Source: an uncultured Pirellulaceae bacterium (GTDB lineage Bacteria > Planctomycetota > Planctomycetia > Pirellulales > Pirellulaceae). Taken from it: a DNA stretch of 40,540 nucleotides. A program made the translations under genes and the position numbers. Under the pieces are notes generated by a model. The model saw only the letters and a program-made list of their open reading frames with translations. It was not told the origin of the DNA and did not search any database. The stretch is taken from the NCBI GenBank assembly GCA_938040995.1, contig CALHZT010000123.1:1-40540 (forward strand). The letters are read 5' to 3'. Below, one piece after another: positions 1 to 7,389 of this stretch; the stretch's first letter is position 1; each line of letters begins with the position of its first letter.

Positions 1-79
1 GTCCGAGCCGTTGAATCTGGCAACGGCATTGGTTGTTCACGGCTCGGACGGAGCCTCGCCCTCCCGTCCATGTGAACAA
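1..79. repeat. GC-rich dispersed repeat copy with inverted arms
   Basis: Positions 40-66 are an exact 27-nt reverse complement of 38515-38541, so this is a dispersed repeat rather than part of a gene. The first ten bases (1-10) are the inverted complement of 40-49, which suggests the window opens in the end of a second, oppositely oriented copy. A further 8-bp inverted pair lies at 33-40 and 72-79. No coding potential is convincing here. Similar GC-rich elements are common between planctomycete genes; that is recollection, not something tested here. Confidence 0.75.
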
Positions 80-218
80 TCGGTCAAGCTGTAGGTATCG
101 TGGGCACGGTGTACCCACGATCCGATCCCACACTGGTTTCCGGTGAACCCCGACGAAACACTCCGTGTCCCGAGAATGGCGACTGGTCATTCATCAACAA
201 ACCGGTTAGCCTCAGCAT

Positions 219-632
219 TGCGAGTGGGGCGGGTGGTCGCTGGCGTTCTCCTTCAAACGAGAACGCGGGAGGAAAGTCCGGGCTCCGCAGGGCAGGGTGG
301 TCGGTAACGCCGACCAGTCGCAAGATTCGGGAAAGTGCAACAGAAAGTAAACCGCCTGTTGTTCGCGCAGCAATGCCCGGACGGCAGGTAAGGGTGAAAC
401 GGTGAGGTAAGAGCTCACCAGCGGGCAAGGCGACTTGCCCGGCTAGGTAAACCCCACCCGGAGCAAAGCCAAGCAGGGAGTATGCGGCCTTGTGTCGCCA
501 CAGACCGGCCCGGTCCGTGAAAGAGCTCCCGGGTAGGCTGCTTGAGTCGCCGAGCAATCGTCGACCTAGATAAATGGCCATTGCCGCAAGCATTGTTTGT
601 GGAACAAAACCCGGCTTACAGCCCCACTCGCA
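219..632 (+). ncRNA. rnpB: RNase P RNA (bacterial class A)
   Basis: This is the catalytic RNA of ribonuclease P, which removes 5' leaders from pre-tRNAs together with the RnpA protein. The diagnostic conserved blocks are all present in order: GAGGAAAGTCCGGGCTCC at 269-286, the ACAGAAA...ACCGCC block near 340-355, GGGTGAAACGGTGAGGTAAG near 391-410, and the 3' block ACAAAACCCGGCTTA at 604-618. The ends are set by the P1 helix: 219-230 (TGCGAGTGGGGC) pairs perfectly with 621-632. The length of about 414 nt is normal for class A. A T-run directly after P1 (633-637) suggests that P1 also serves as the termination hairpin. Open frames across this stretch are incidental. Confidence 0.97.
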
Positions 633-792
633 TTTTTCTGTTTCGCGGTATTCGCGCCGCAACCATTCACGCCGCAACCATTGTCGTCGTGGCTAATTGC
701 TTGTGGTACCGCCAAACGCACGAATTCAACGTCAGATTGTTCAACTGTCGTTCGAACGCCGTACTCACCGCCTCAATGAGATCGCTGTGGCG

Positions 793-2367
793 CTAATAGG
801 CTGACTTCCATGCGGATTCGAGTCCGTTTGCCGTCAGGAATTTCTGGAGATGCTTAATGGAGAAAGGTTTTGCGAGGAAAGTCGTGTACTCATCATTCTG
901 GCTGAGCGCATAGAGTTCGTCGCTCGCAACGCCTGAGATCAGCAGCACTGGTAGCTCGGAAGAGCGTTGGCGAATGTTATCAAGCACGTCTACGCCGCTA
1001 ATGTCAGGAAGCTGGACATCAGAGATTACCAAGTCGATGTCTTCGCGAAACTCCTTGGCTATTGTCAAACCCTCACGGCCGGTTTTTCGGGTGATCACAT
1101 CGACTCCGTACCGCTCCAATACACGTATCAGTAGCGCTTGAATCTCAGGCTGGTCTTCGACAACGAGTACAATGCGACGTTTTGCTGGTGATTTACGATC
1201 CACCGAATCATCTTTGGCTTGACTTTCTGCTGCTACCGGGAGAAGCACACGAAACGTTGAGCCACCTCCAACTGTGGAGTTCACGTGAATGTCACCGCGA
1301 AGTGCGCGGACAATGCCAAGGGATGAAGCAAGCCCCAGTCCTCTATCCCCCTTCGTCGAAAAGTAGGGATCGAAGACGTTTCCCTGGAGCTCTTGACTTA
1401 TTCCCTCGCCATCATCGATCACGTCGATGAAAACGTACGAACCGGGCGCGAGAATGCCTTTGCAGCGGTGGTCAGCGGACACGGAATCAATGTTCAGCTC
1501 ACCAGCCAGGAGGACAATGTTGCCGTCTGGCTCACAAGCTTCGGCAGCGTTCATCACCAAATTTAGCATGACTTGCTGGAACTGACCTTTGTCGACAAAG
1601 ACTTTTGGCAAGTGGGATGGCAGTTTTACGCTTAAGTTGCCGCGTTTCCCGACTGAGGCGCGGAGAAGTTCGACCATTTGTTGCACGGTCTCGGAGATAT
1701 CCGCGATTTCGCCATCTTGCTTCTTTTGACCGGCGTATGAAAGTAGTTGCGAACACAGATCGGCTGCAGAACGCGAGGCGTTCTCGATCGCCTCAAGGTG
1801 CCTTTGGCGTTCACTGTCGGCACCGTCAGGTGGTTCTATCTGCAAAAGGTTGGTGAAACCAAGGATGATCTGGAGCAGGTTGTTGAAGTCATGCGCCACT
1901 CCGGCAGACAGCGACCTGAGACGTTCAGAATTTACGCGCTCCTGTAGAGCGATTGTCTCGTCGAAGCGATGAGTCACATCCCTTTGAATGGCGATCCAAT
2001 GCTGCAAGTCGCCTCCATCCCATGATGGAAAGATATCGAGTTCTACAGTGAACTCAGAACCATCCTTTCGGTAATTCGTCAACGTTGTTCGAACAGGTTC
2101 CCACGTCCTGAGTGCCGCTCGGATTTTGTCGAGACGATCTCGCTCGGTTTTTTCGCCTTGGAGAACACGCGGCGATTGTCCTATGACGTCCTCTTGGCTA
2201 TAGCCCGTCATGCGAACGAATGCAGGATTGGCGTAAATGATCTTCGGATTGGGGGCATCCAGATTGGCGTCATCTGAAATCACCGTCCGTTCGGTTATCA
2301 ACACCGCGTCGCGAGCGCCGTCAACGATCTCGCGGTAAAGCTCCAAAGTCAGAGGGTTGTCGGCCAT
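793..2367 (-). CDS. PAS-domain hybrid histidine kinase with C-terminal receiver
   Basis: Cytoplasmic hybrid sensor kinase of about 524 residues with no membrane segment. A PAS domain occupies about residues 8-130; its GQSPRVLQG stretch resembles a LOV core but lacks the flavin-binding Cys, so light sensing is unlikely. The phospho-acceptor H-box is AHDFNNLLQ (His about 159), the ATPase N-box is LNLVMNAAEA, and the G-boxes are DDGEGIS and GDRGLGLASSLG. A receiver domain follows (phospho-acceptor Asp about 450 in ISDVQLPD, conserved Lys about 500 in LAKPF). The kinase core resembles NtrB-like enzymes. ATG at 2367 is chosen; an upstream TTG at 2385 would add six residues. No separate response regulator lies beside it, so the phosphorelay partner is unknown. 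Confidence 0.93.
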   Translation of the reverse strand: MADNPLTLELYREIVDGARDAVLITERTVISDDANLDAPNPKIIYANPAFVRMTGYSQEDVIGQSPRVLQGEKTERDRLDKIRAALRTWEPVRTTLTNYRKDGSEFTVELDIFPSWDGGDLQHWIAIQRDVTHRFDETIALQERVNSERLRSLSAGVAHDFNNLLQIILGFTNLLQIEPPDGADSERQRHLEAIENASRSAADLCSQLLSYAGQKKQDGEIADISETVQQMVELLRASVGKRGNLSVKLPSHLPKVFVDKGQFQQVMLNLVMNAAEACEPDGNIVLLAGELNIDSVSADHRCKGILAPGSYVFIDVIDDGEGISQELQGNVFDPYFSTKGDRGLGLASSLGIVRALRGDIHVNSTVGGGSTFRVLLPVAAESQAKDDSVDRKSPAKRRIVLVVEDQPEIQALLIRVLERYGVDVITRKTGREGLTIAKEFREDIDLVISDVQLPDISGVDVLDNIRQRSSELPVLLISGVASDELYALSQNDEYTTFLAKPFSIKHLQKFLTANGLESAWKSAY

Positions 2368-2824
2368 GGAAAACACATCATGCAAATGAGGTAGCTTGTC
2401 GACAAAGATTACCGACGAGCATACCAGTTACTTGAAGGCATCTAAAGCGGAGGGTCAGATTGGTTTACAAAAGTCAGGTTTGGCCAGCAGCCTTCAGGCG
2501 CTGTTGTTTCACGATTGAGACGCGGACTTATTCCGCGTTCTTTGACCTGTGGTCGAGGACAATTGGTTGGATAAGGACAGGGTTCTTGTTGGCTTGGAAG
2601 TTTCACAATTCTTCAGGTATTTGCTTTGAAACCAACAATCGCATGCCCACGCTTGCCGGTCGCTGAGCTCCCGTCGGTGAGGGCATGACATCCGGCCAAG
2701 GCGAGGTGACTTAGCCGGTAGATAGCCTGTTTCGGTTTCATTGACCGTTTGTTCGGACATCACTTCGCATGTAGGCGACGAATCTGAATCGCTATATAAT
2801 CAGTTGTCACGTTAACCGTGGCCC
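2368..2824. other. Intergenic stretch between kinase gene and tRNA
   Basis: About 457 bases without a credible gene. Short open frames on both strands have atypical composition and no recognisable motif. The only signal I can support is the AT-rich TATATAAT box just before the tRNA. The 5' end should carry the promoter of the kinase gene on the minus strand, but no clear -35/-10 pair is visible. Confidence 0.5.
2793..2800 (+). promoter_or_regulatory. Candidate -10 box of the tRNA gene
   Basis: The sequence TATATAAT ends 24 nt before the first base of the tRNA, where a -10 element would be expected to give a short leader. No good -35 match is seen about 17 nt upstream, so this is only a plausible sigma-70-type element. 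Confidence 0.4.
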
Positions 2825-2898
2825 GGGCCAGTAGCTCAGTTGGTTAGAGCAGGGGACTCATAATCCCTTTGTCGGGGGTTCGAGTCCCTCCTGGCCTA
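2825..2898 (+). tRNA. tRNA with CAT anticodon (elongator Met or Ile2)
   Basis: A complete 74-nt cloverleaf. The acceptor stem is GGGCCAG with CTGGCCT (first pair G-U) and an A discriminator, the D arm is GCTCAGTTGGTTAGAGC, the anticodon stem is GGGGA/TCCCT around loop CTCATAA, and the T arm contains GGTTCGAGTCC. The 3' CCA is not encoded. A CAT anticodon is used by elongator Met tRNA and, after lysidine modification of C34, by the Ile2 tRNA that reads AUA. C4-G69 and C5-G68 are present, which in E. coli are positive determinants for the lysidine synthetase TilS, so Ile2 is a real alternative. Initiator Met is unlikely because position 1 pairs with 72 and the GGG/CCC anticodon-stem signature is incomplete. 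Confidence 0.95.
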
Positions 2899-3031
2899 CT
2901 TTCTGATTTCAGCGAATTCTTCGTCCGCTGAGCTGTCCAAGGCTCCCTGCTTCAAATTCTTGTCTTTCCATCGTCAACAAGTGGCAGCTTCATAGCCATC
3001 CGAAAACAATTCCCAATGCATTGCGAGACGC

Positions 3032-3432
3032 ATGGCTACCCTTGAAACCGGTTCCTACGCGAAGGCGGCGGCTTATTTGCAGGCGGCCACTAAATCAAAA
3101 AATGACGAAGCGAAGACCGTGGCCAAGGATCTCTACGCGCTCGTAAAGGCGGATCTGACGAAGCTGGGAAAGGCGGCTTGGGGACTTGGTAATGAAGGAA
3201 GCGTTCGGAAGCGTATCAGGCAATCGACGCTATTGAGAAAACGTTCGATGGTTACCCAATACCGAAGAAGCTTCTCGCCAGCAAAGAGAAGCTTGCAAAG
3301 GCTTCGGATATCAAAGATAAGGTTCGCGCGAGCAAGATGTTGAACTCAGGCGATGAGAAAAAGTTTCGCGCTGACGAGAAGCGATTGAAAGCCCTGAAGA
3401 AAAAGTTCCCTTCGAAACGTCGAGTGCGGTAA
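3032..3432 (+). pseudogene. Frameshifted Lys/Ala-rich gene remnant
   Basis: An open frame from 3032 reads sensibly (MATLETGSYAKAAAYLQAAT onward, Ala/Lys-rich helical) to about 3195, then turns into Arg/Ser-rich nonsense and stops at 3343. From about 3197 another frame continues with the same helical Lys-rich composition (RSEAYQAIDAIEKTF, then KKLLASKEKLAKAS) to a TAA at 3430-3432. The two halves together look like one protein tail of about 130 residues broken by an indel near 3195-3210. The N-terminus also looks missing, since no signal peptide or domain precedes it. I do not recognise the family; it resembles C-terminal charged helical regions of secreted planctomycete proteins. A sequencing error is the main alternative to true decay. 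Confidence 0.55.
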
Positions 3433-3945
3433 TCGCCTCGACCAAGCTGAAGAGCGCCGAAAAGTGATGCCCGTGTCGATTCTATAATTTCGTGTTTTGT
3501 TTTTCGAATCTCCATGCATTCGCCGTTCGTCGTCGTGGTAATTTTCGTGACACTTTAGTTGCCGATTTCTCAAAGTGGGCGCTTGCTATTGCTCGCGATA
3601 ACGCGGGACCCGTGCGAACAATCTTGATTTCAAATGCACCGTAAAACCACTTGGATAGCAGTCGTTCGGCTCCTCATTGGTGGGGGGCGAGTGTGCGACG
3701 TGATGTTTTTTTTATACATCCGATGAACGCATTTCTTTTTGACAAGAATAATATTGTCTGTGTTTCTATTGCGGTTTTAAGCGTCATTTTCGATAAACGT
3801 TCGAAATTGCCAAAGCTACCAACCAAAATGTTAAAAATCCCGGCGTGCATATTCATTGACGCTACGGAATTTGCATGGATGATAACAACCTTGGACAGGA
3901 TGAAGAATCGAACGGAAACGCTTAGCAGCGAATCGACGGACACTT
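3433..3945. other. AT-rich non-coding leader before the sugar transferase gene
   Basis: About 510 bases without a convincing gene. The part from 3700 to 3850 is markedly richer in A/T than its surroundings. It holds a TTGACA-like hexamer next to a small inverted repeat, GACAA...TTGTC, near 3740-3757, which could be part of a promoter or operator for the gene at 3946. A long frame from 3651 crosses this stretch but reads mostly as shadow of the transferase gene and has no recognisable content. Confidence 0.4.
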
Positions 3946-5370
3946 ATGGCATCGCGTATCTCCTCAGCACCAACGGCACCGACAGACCCACTTCCATTGC
4001 AACCGGCACCGACGACGGCTCTCGCGAGTGTGACGACGGCTCCTCCTGTTGTGACTCGGGAGACGGTTCGAAGAGCGACCAGTGGAACTTTACTCGGACT
4101 GCGCACCAGTTTGCCGCTAGTGGTTTCTGACGTCTTTGCAGTACTGGTTTCCTGCTACATCGCGAAGCTGATGAGTCTGGTTGTCTTCGGCAATCCGGAC
4201 GTACCTGGATTTCGGGCAATTGTTGGTTTGCTGGTAGCGGTCCCATCTGTATTCGCAGTGCTGGGATTGTATCCGGGGCTCATGTTACATCCCTCCGAAG
4301 AACTCAAAAAAGTCGCCAGTGGAGCAGCGGTGGCGTTCATTGGATTGATCATTTCCTCGTTCATCATTCGGAACCATATTTTCGCCCATCTTGTTGGTCG
4401 ATTTTTTCATCTCGGCACGCTCGCACTGACTTTGGCAATATTTCGATATGCGACTCGTTCGTGGTTCAGTCGGAAGACATGGTGGAGACATCCTGTTGAT
4501 ATTCACGCGAATCAGGAAGAATCGGAAGCCATTGAACGCTGGTTGAAAAAGAGATTTTATGCAGGTGTTCGTCCGAGGTTGCCCGAAGATCCGGAGCCGA
4601 GGCACGCGATCGTTGTTGAAGGGTCGATGCACAATACGGCTGGTGAAATGGATGATGTGAACGCCCTGATCTGGAAGCATCCAACCGTGAGTGTTGTGGC
4701 TTTTGCGGGCGAAGAGCCTTACGTGACGCGGACAGTACACAACTTCCTGCTCATGCCCTGGCAACGAATTCTGAAGAGGGTCATGGACGTGACTCTTGTG
4801 CTACTCTCACTGCCACTGTTGGTCCCTGTTATTGTTGCTCTTGCGATTATTGTCAAAATGAATTCGCGAGGGCCAATATTCTATAGCAGCAGCCGATGGG
4901 GACTTAACGGCAGGGAGTTCAAGGCCTGGAAGTTTCGGTCAATGGTTGTTGATGCAGATCAGGTATTGAAGCAACAACTGGAATCGAATGAAGCACTTCG
5001 GGAAGAGTGGGCAAGGAACCTGAAGTTAAAGAACGATCCGAGGATCACTTCAGTCGGGCGAGTTCTCAGAAATGCCAGCCTCGACGAGTTGCCCCAGATC
5101 TGGAATGTTTTCATTGGCGACATGAGTCTTGTCGGGCCTCGGCCCATTCTTGGTGACGAGATCTCGAGATACGGCGATGTCTATGATCTCTACAAGAGCG
5201 TCGTCCCGGGCATCACTGGTTTGTGGCAGATTTCAGGCCGGAACAACACGACTTATGAAGAGCGGCTTGCCTACGTGTCTTACTACGTAAGACAATGGTC
5301 GCCATGGATGGATATCTACATTCTGATTCGAACCGTGGTGACGGTGCTGACTCGCGAAGGTGCCTGCTAG
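3946..5370 (+). CDS. wbaP: WbaP-type undecaprenyl-phosphate sugar-phosphate transferase
   Basis: Integral membrane initiating transferase that moves a sugar-1-phosphate (galactose-1-phosphate in the archetype) from a nucleotide sugar to undecaprenyl phosphate, the first step in building polysaccharide repeat units. The 474-residue length fits the long WbaP/PglC-superfamily form: a Pro/Thr-rich cytoplasmic N-terminus, about four hydrophobic helices (residues 55-175), a central soluble part, a re-entrant hydrophobic segment (about 280-302), then the catalytic domain. Hallmarks are KAWKFRSM, DPRITSVGRVLR, SLDELPQIWNV, MSLVGPRP and PGITGLWQISGRN. Sugar specificity cannot be read from sequence. 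No glycosyltransferases, flippase or polymerase genes lie nearby, so it is separated from any polysaccharide cluster. Confidence 0.93.
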   Translation: MASRISSAPTAPTDPLPLQPAPTTALASVTTAPPVVTRETVRRATSGTLLGLRTSLPLVVSDVFAVLVSCYIAKLMSLVVFGNPDVPGFRAIVGLLVAVPSVFAVLGLYPGLMLHPSEELKKVASGAAVAFIGLIISSFIIRNHIFAHLVGRFFHLGTLALTLAIFRYATRSWFSRKTWWRHPVDIHANQEESEAIERWLKKRFYAGVRPRLPEDPEPRHAIVVEGSMHNTAGEMDDVNALIWKHPTVSVVAFAGEEPYVTRTVHNFLLMPWQRILKRVMDVTLVLLSLPLLVPVIVALAIIVKMNSRGPIFYSSSRWGLNGREFKAWKFRSMVVDADQVLKQQLESNEALREEWARNLKLKNDPRITSVGRVLRNASLDELPQIWNVFIGDMSLVGPRPILGDEISRYGDVYDLYKSVVPGITGLWQISGRNNTTYEERLAYVSYYVRQWSPWMDIYILIRTVVTVLTREGAC

Positions 5371-5379
5371 AGCGGTCGC

Positions 5380-5445
5380 ACGGACATGTAGCGTCTCACG
5401 CGGCGCGCGATGCGTGCACTGCCCCGCGCGACATGCGTCACGTGG
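5380..5445 (+). repeat. Imperfect palindromic dispersed repeat, copy A
   Basis: Starting ten bases after the wbaP stop codon, this segment shares the core TGTAGCGTCTC plus a GCGGCG tail with a second copy at 14559-14622. Both copies have a right arm that complements the left, here ATGCGTCACGTGG, so each can fold as a hairpin. The divergent right halves keep the pairing pattern. It may act as a 3' stabiliser or terminator for wbaP, but no T-run follows. Confidence 0.55.
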
Positions 5446-5521
5446 CCCCTGGCGTCCGGCCGCAGGCGATTCTTGTCGAACGAAGGGCTGCAATGTTGAC
5501 AAGGTGTCAACGCCGTCAGTT

Positions 5522-5956
5522 CTATTCTTTCTCTTTCGCCGGCTTGTTCCAGAAGTCAACAACACAGACTTCTTCCATGTGCGGTTTTAGTATTTCGACA
5601 AATGCTTTATGAGCCGCGTGTGGCAGGTACTCTTTACGACCGGCTTCGTCGGCGAACGTCACAATAAAGCAGTGTGTCAGCCCCTTGTTGAGTTCTTCGG
5701 GGCTGTTGTTGACGCCCCACTCGAAATCCTTGATCGAGTCGATCTTTGACGGCAGTTCGGCAAACCCTGATGTGATTGTCTTGATGTCGGCTTCGCTCGC
5801 AGTTTCTTTGAACTTGAACATGACGACATGACGCAGCAGACGAGGTTGTTTGAGTTCTTTGGTGGTGTCATCAGAGACGGCGGTCTGGATCAGCATGGCG
5901 ACTACGCAAAGAAATGCGCCGGTGGCAACAGATCCGGTATTGAGCTTCATCTTCAT
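5522..5956 (-). CDS. Secreted Dabb-domain (stress-responsive A/B barrel) protein
   Basis: A 144-residue protein with a signal peptide (MKMKLNTGSVATGAFLCVVA..., hydrophobic core about 9-25) and a single Dabb domain, an alpha/beta-barrel fold that dimerises. The Dabb signature is visible in LRHVVMFKFKETASEADI at the start, an FEWGVN segment in the middle, and THCFIVTFADEAGRKEYLPH toward the end. Many planctomycetes encode exported single-domain Dabb proteins of unknown activity. The start at 5956 is preferred over upstream starts because AGGA lies eight bases before it and the signal peptide begins there. It is divergently oriented to the protease gene at 6352. Confidence 0.85.
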   Translation of the reverse strand: MKMKLNTGSVATGAFLCVVAMLIQTAVSDDTTKELKQPRLLRHVVMFKFKETASEADIKTITSGFAELPSKIDSIKDFEWGVNNSPEELNKGLTHCFIVTFADEAGRKEYLPHAAHKAFVEILKPHMEEVCVVDFWNKPAKEKE

Positions 5957-6351
5957 CGTGTGATTCCTCTTATTCCTGTTTGTCATTGCATAAGCATGAT
6001 TTGCTTTTGGCAAGCCAACGCAAACGAACACGTATATGTTTCGCGCTGGTCATCTTAGCTGGCATGCGAGGCATCTGAAACAAGCTCGCGGGTTCGCGAC
6101 CGCAACAGATACACAACCTCTGCTATCAGTGCTTTCATTGCGCAAGTCGCCGATGAGAGGGCACCGAAATGATGGCGACAGGACCGGGATTCGGCACTGC
6201 TGGACATTGAAAGGCATCAGCCGCCAACCGGGCTCGCGACAATCTTAAACGACTTGACTGTTACCAGTCGATTAGAAAACCATTGCCGATATGCTGCCGA
6301 GCCATAAACGCTTTCCCGATCAATCACCCATGAGTCACAGTGAGTTTTGTC
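5957..6351. other. Divergent intergenic region
   Basis: About 395 bases between two divergent secreted-protein genes. It must hold both promoters, but I could not pick out convincing -35/-10 pairs. No RNA structure, repeat or small gene stands out. Confidence 0.45.
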
Positions 6352-7389
6352 ATGTCCAAATCGACCGCCGGGCTTCGTGCCTTAATCGTTGTGTCATTGG
6401 CTGGACTGTTCGGATGGTCGGACAGTGATGCTGCAGTCATCGACGGCTATGAACAGGCTCGCAACGACCGGTTTGTCGCAGAGGGGAGCTTTATTGGCGA
6501 TGGTTTCGATTGGAGCGGAGTCGGATTGTCGGAGCAGGCACGGTGGGGGACCCTTGTTGGTCCGAACGCCGTGATTTCGGCTGGGCATTTCGCACCATCG
6601 GGGAACATCTCTTTCTATTCCGAAAATCATCCCGAGGCGGAACGGGTGCAGCGGACGATCGTTAGCGGCGAAAGAATTGCAGAAACCGATTTGTGGGTAG
6701 GGTGCCTTGGCGAAACGGTGCCAAATTCCATTACAACGTACGCGATTGCGACGGATCTCCTGACCTCAAACAATTTTGGATCCTGGACGCACGCAGGTGG
6801 CGAAGCGTTCGTGGTCGGTCGCTCACCGAATTCGCATACGACAACCCAAAATGTTGCCGTCGGCAAGAACACGCTTGTCGGGTTCGGCGAGAACGATGTT
6901 TACGATTCGGGATTGGGCAGCGATGTTGACTCGCTGGGCCTCGTCTACGATCGCCCCGAGTATATTCCGGGTGAACCCAATCCAAACTACATTGAATTTG
7001 AAGCTCATCTTGAGGTGGGAGATTCCGGGGCGCCGCTCTTTGCCGTCGTCGATGGCCAGCTCGTCTTGCTGGGCGTCAACAGCTTCATCACCGAGACAAC
7101 TTCTATCGCCTCGCATGTGAGCTACGTTGGGAATCAGGCCAATACGATTCACTCGTTGTCTGAAGAATGTGCCGCGACAGTTCCCGAACCAGAGATGGTA
7201 TTCCCGCTGCTGTGGCTGGGCGTTTTGCCAATCTTGCGAAGACGTCGAATCCGTCTGAATCGGTGCCAGTCCGCGCGGTGGACGATTCGCTGCGCTATTG
7301 CGGCAAAGCCTGAGTCGCCATCGCATGCACGCTTTGATGTGCCGCTTCCTGCATGTCTTGCAACGTCGGCTCGAAATTCAGCCTCTTGA
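6352..7389 (+). CDS. Exported trypsin-like serine protease with PEP-CTERM tail
   Basis: A 345-residue secreted protein. A signal peptide (about residues 1-27) is followed by a divergent S1-type protease domain. The likely catalytic triad is His79 in NAVISAGHF, Asp113 in ETDLWVG and Ser225 in EVGDSGAPLF, where GDSGAP replaces the usual GDSGGP. The C-terminus carries a PEP-CTERM signal (VPEPE, a hydrophobic stretch, then RRRRIR), which in other bacteria is handled by an exosortase for surface attachment. Oddly, the frame runs about 42 residues past the Arg cluster, through bases that also encode the end of the convergent permease gene. A one-base indel would give a stop right after the Arg cluster. 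A GTG at 6340 could add four residues; ATG 6352 gives the better signal peptide. Confidence 0.85.
   Translation: MSKSTAGLRALIVVSLAGLFGWSDSDAAVIDGYEQARNDRFVAEGSFIGDGFDWSGVGLSEQARWGTLVGPNAVISAGHFAPSGNISFYSENHPEAERVQRTIVSGERIAETDLWVGCLGETVPNSITTYAIATDLLTSNNFGSWTHAGGEAFVVGRSPNSHTTTQNVAVGKNTLVGFGENDVYDSGLGSDVDSLGLVYDRPEYIPGEPNPNYIEFEAHLEVGDSGAPLFAVVDGQLVLLGVNSFITETTSIASHVSYVGNQANTIHSLSEECAATVPEPEMVFPLLWLGVLPILRRRRIRLNRCQSARWTIRCAIAAKPESPSHARFDVPLPACLATSARNSAS

Noticed and set aside
84-677. Long minus-strand open frame across the first 700 bases
   Set aside because: It lies antisense to the RNase P RNA and to a dispersed repeat, and has no start context or protein motif.
3651-4130. 159-residue plus-strand frame upstream of and overlapping wbaP
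   Set aside because: Its second half is a shifted reading of the wbaP N-terminus, and the first half has no motif, signal peptide or good start.
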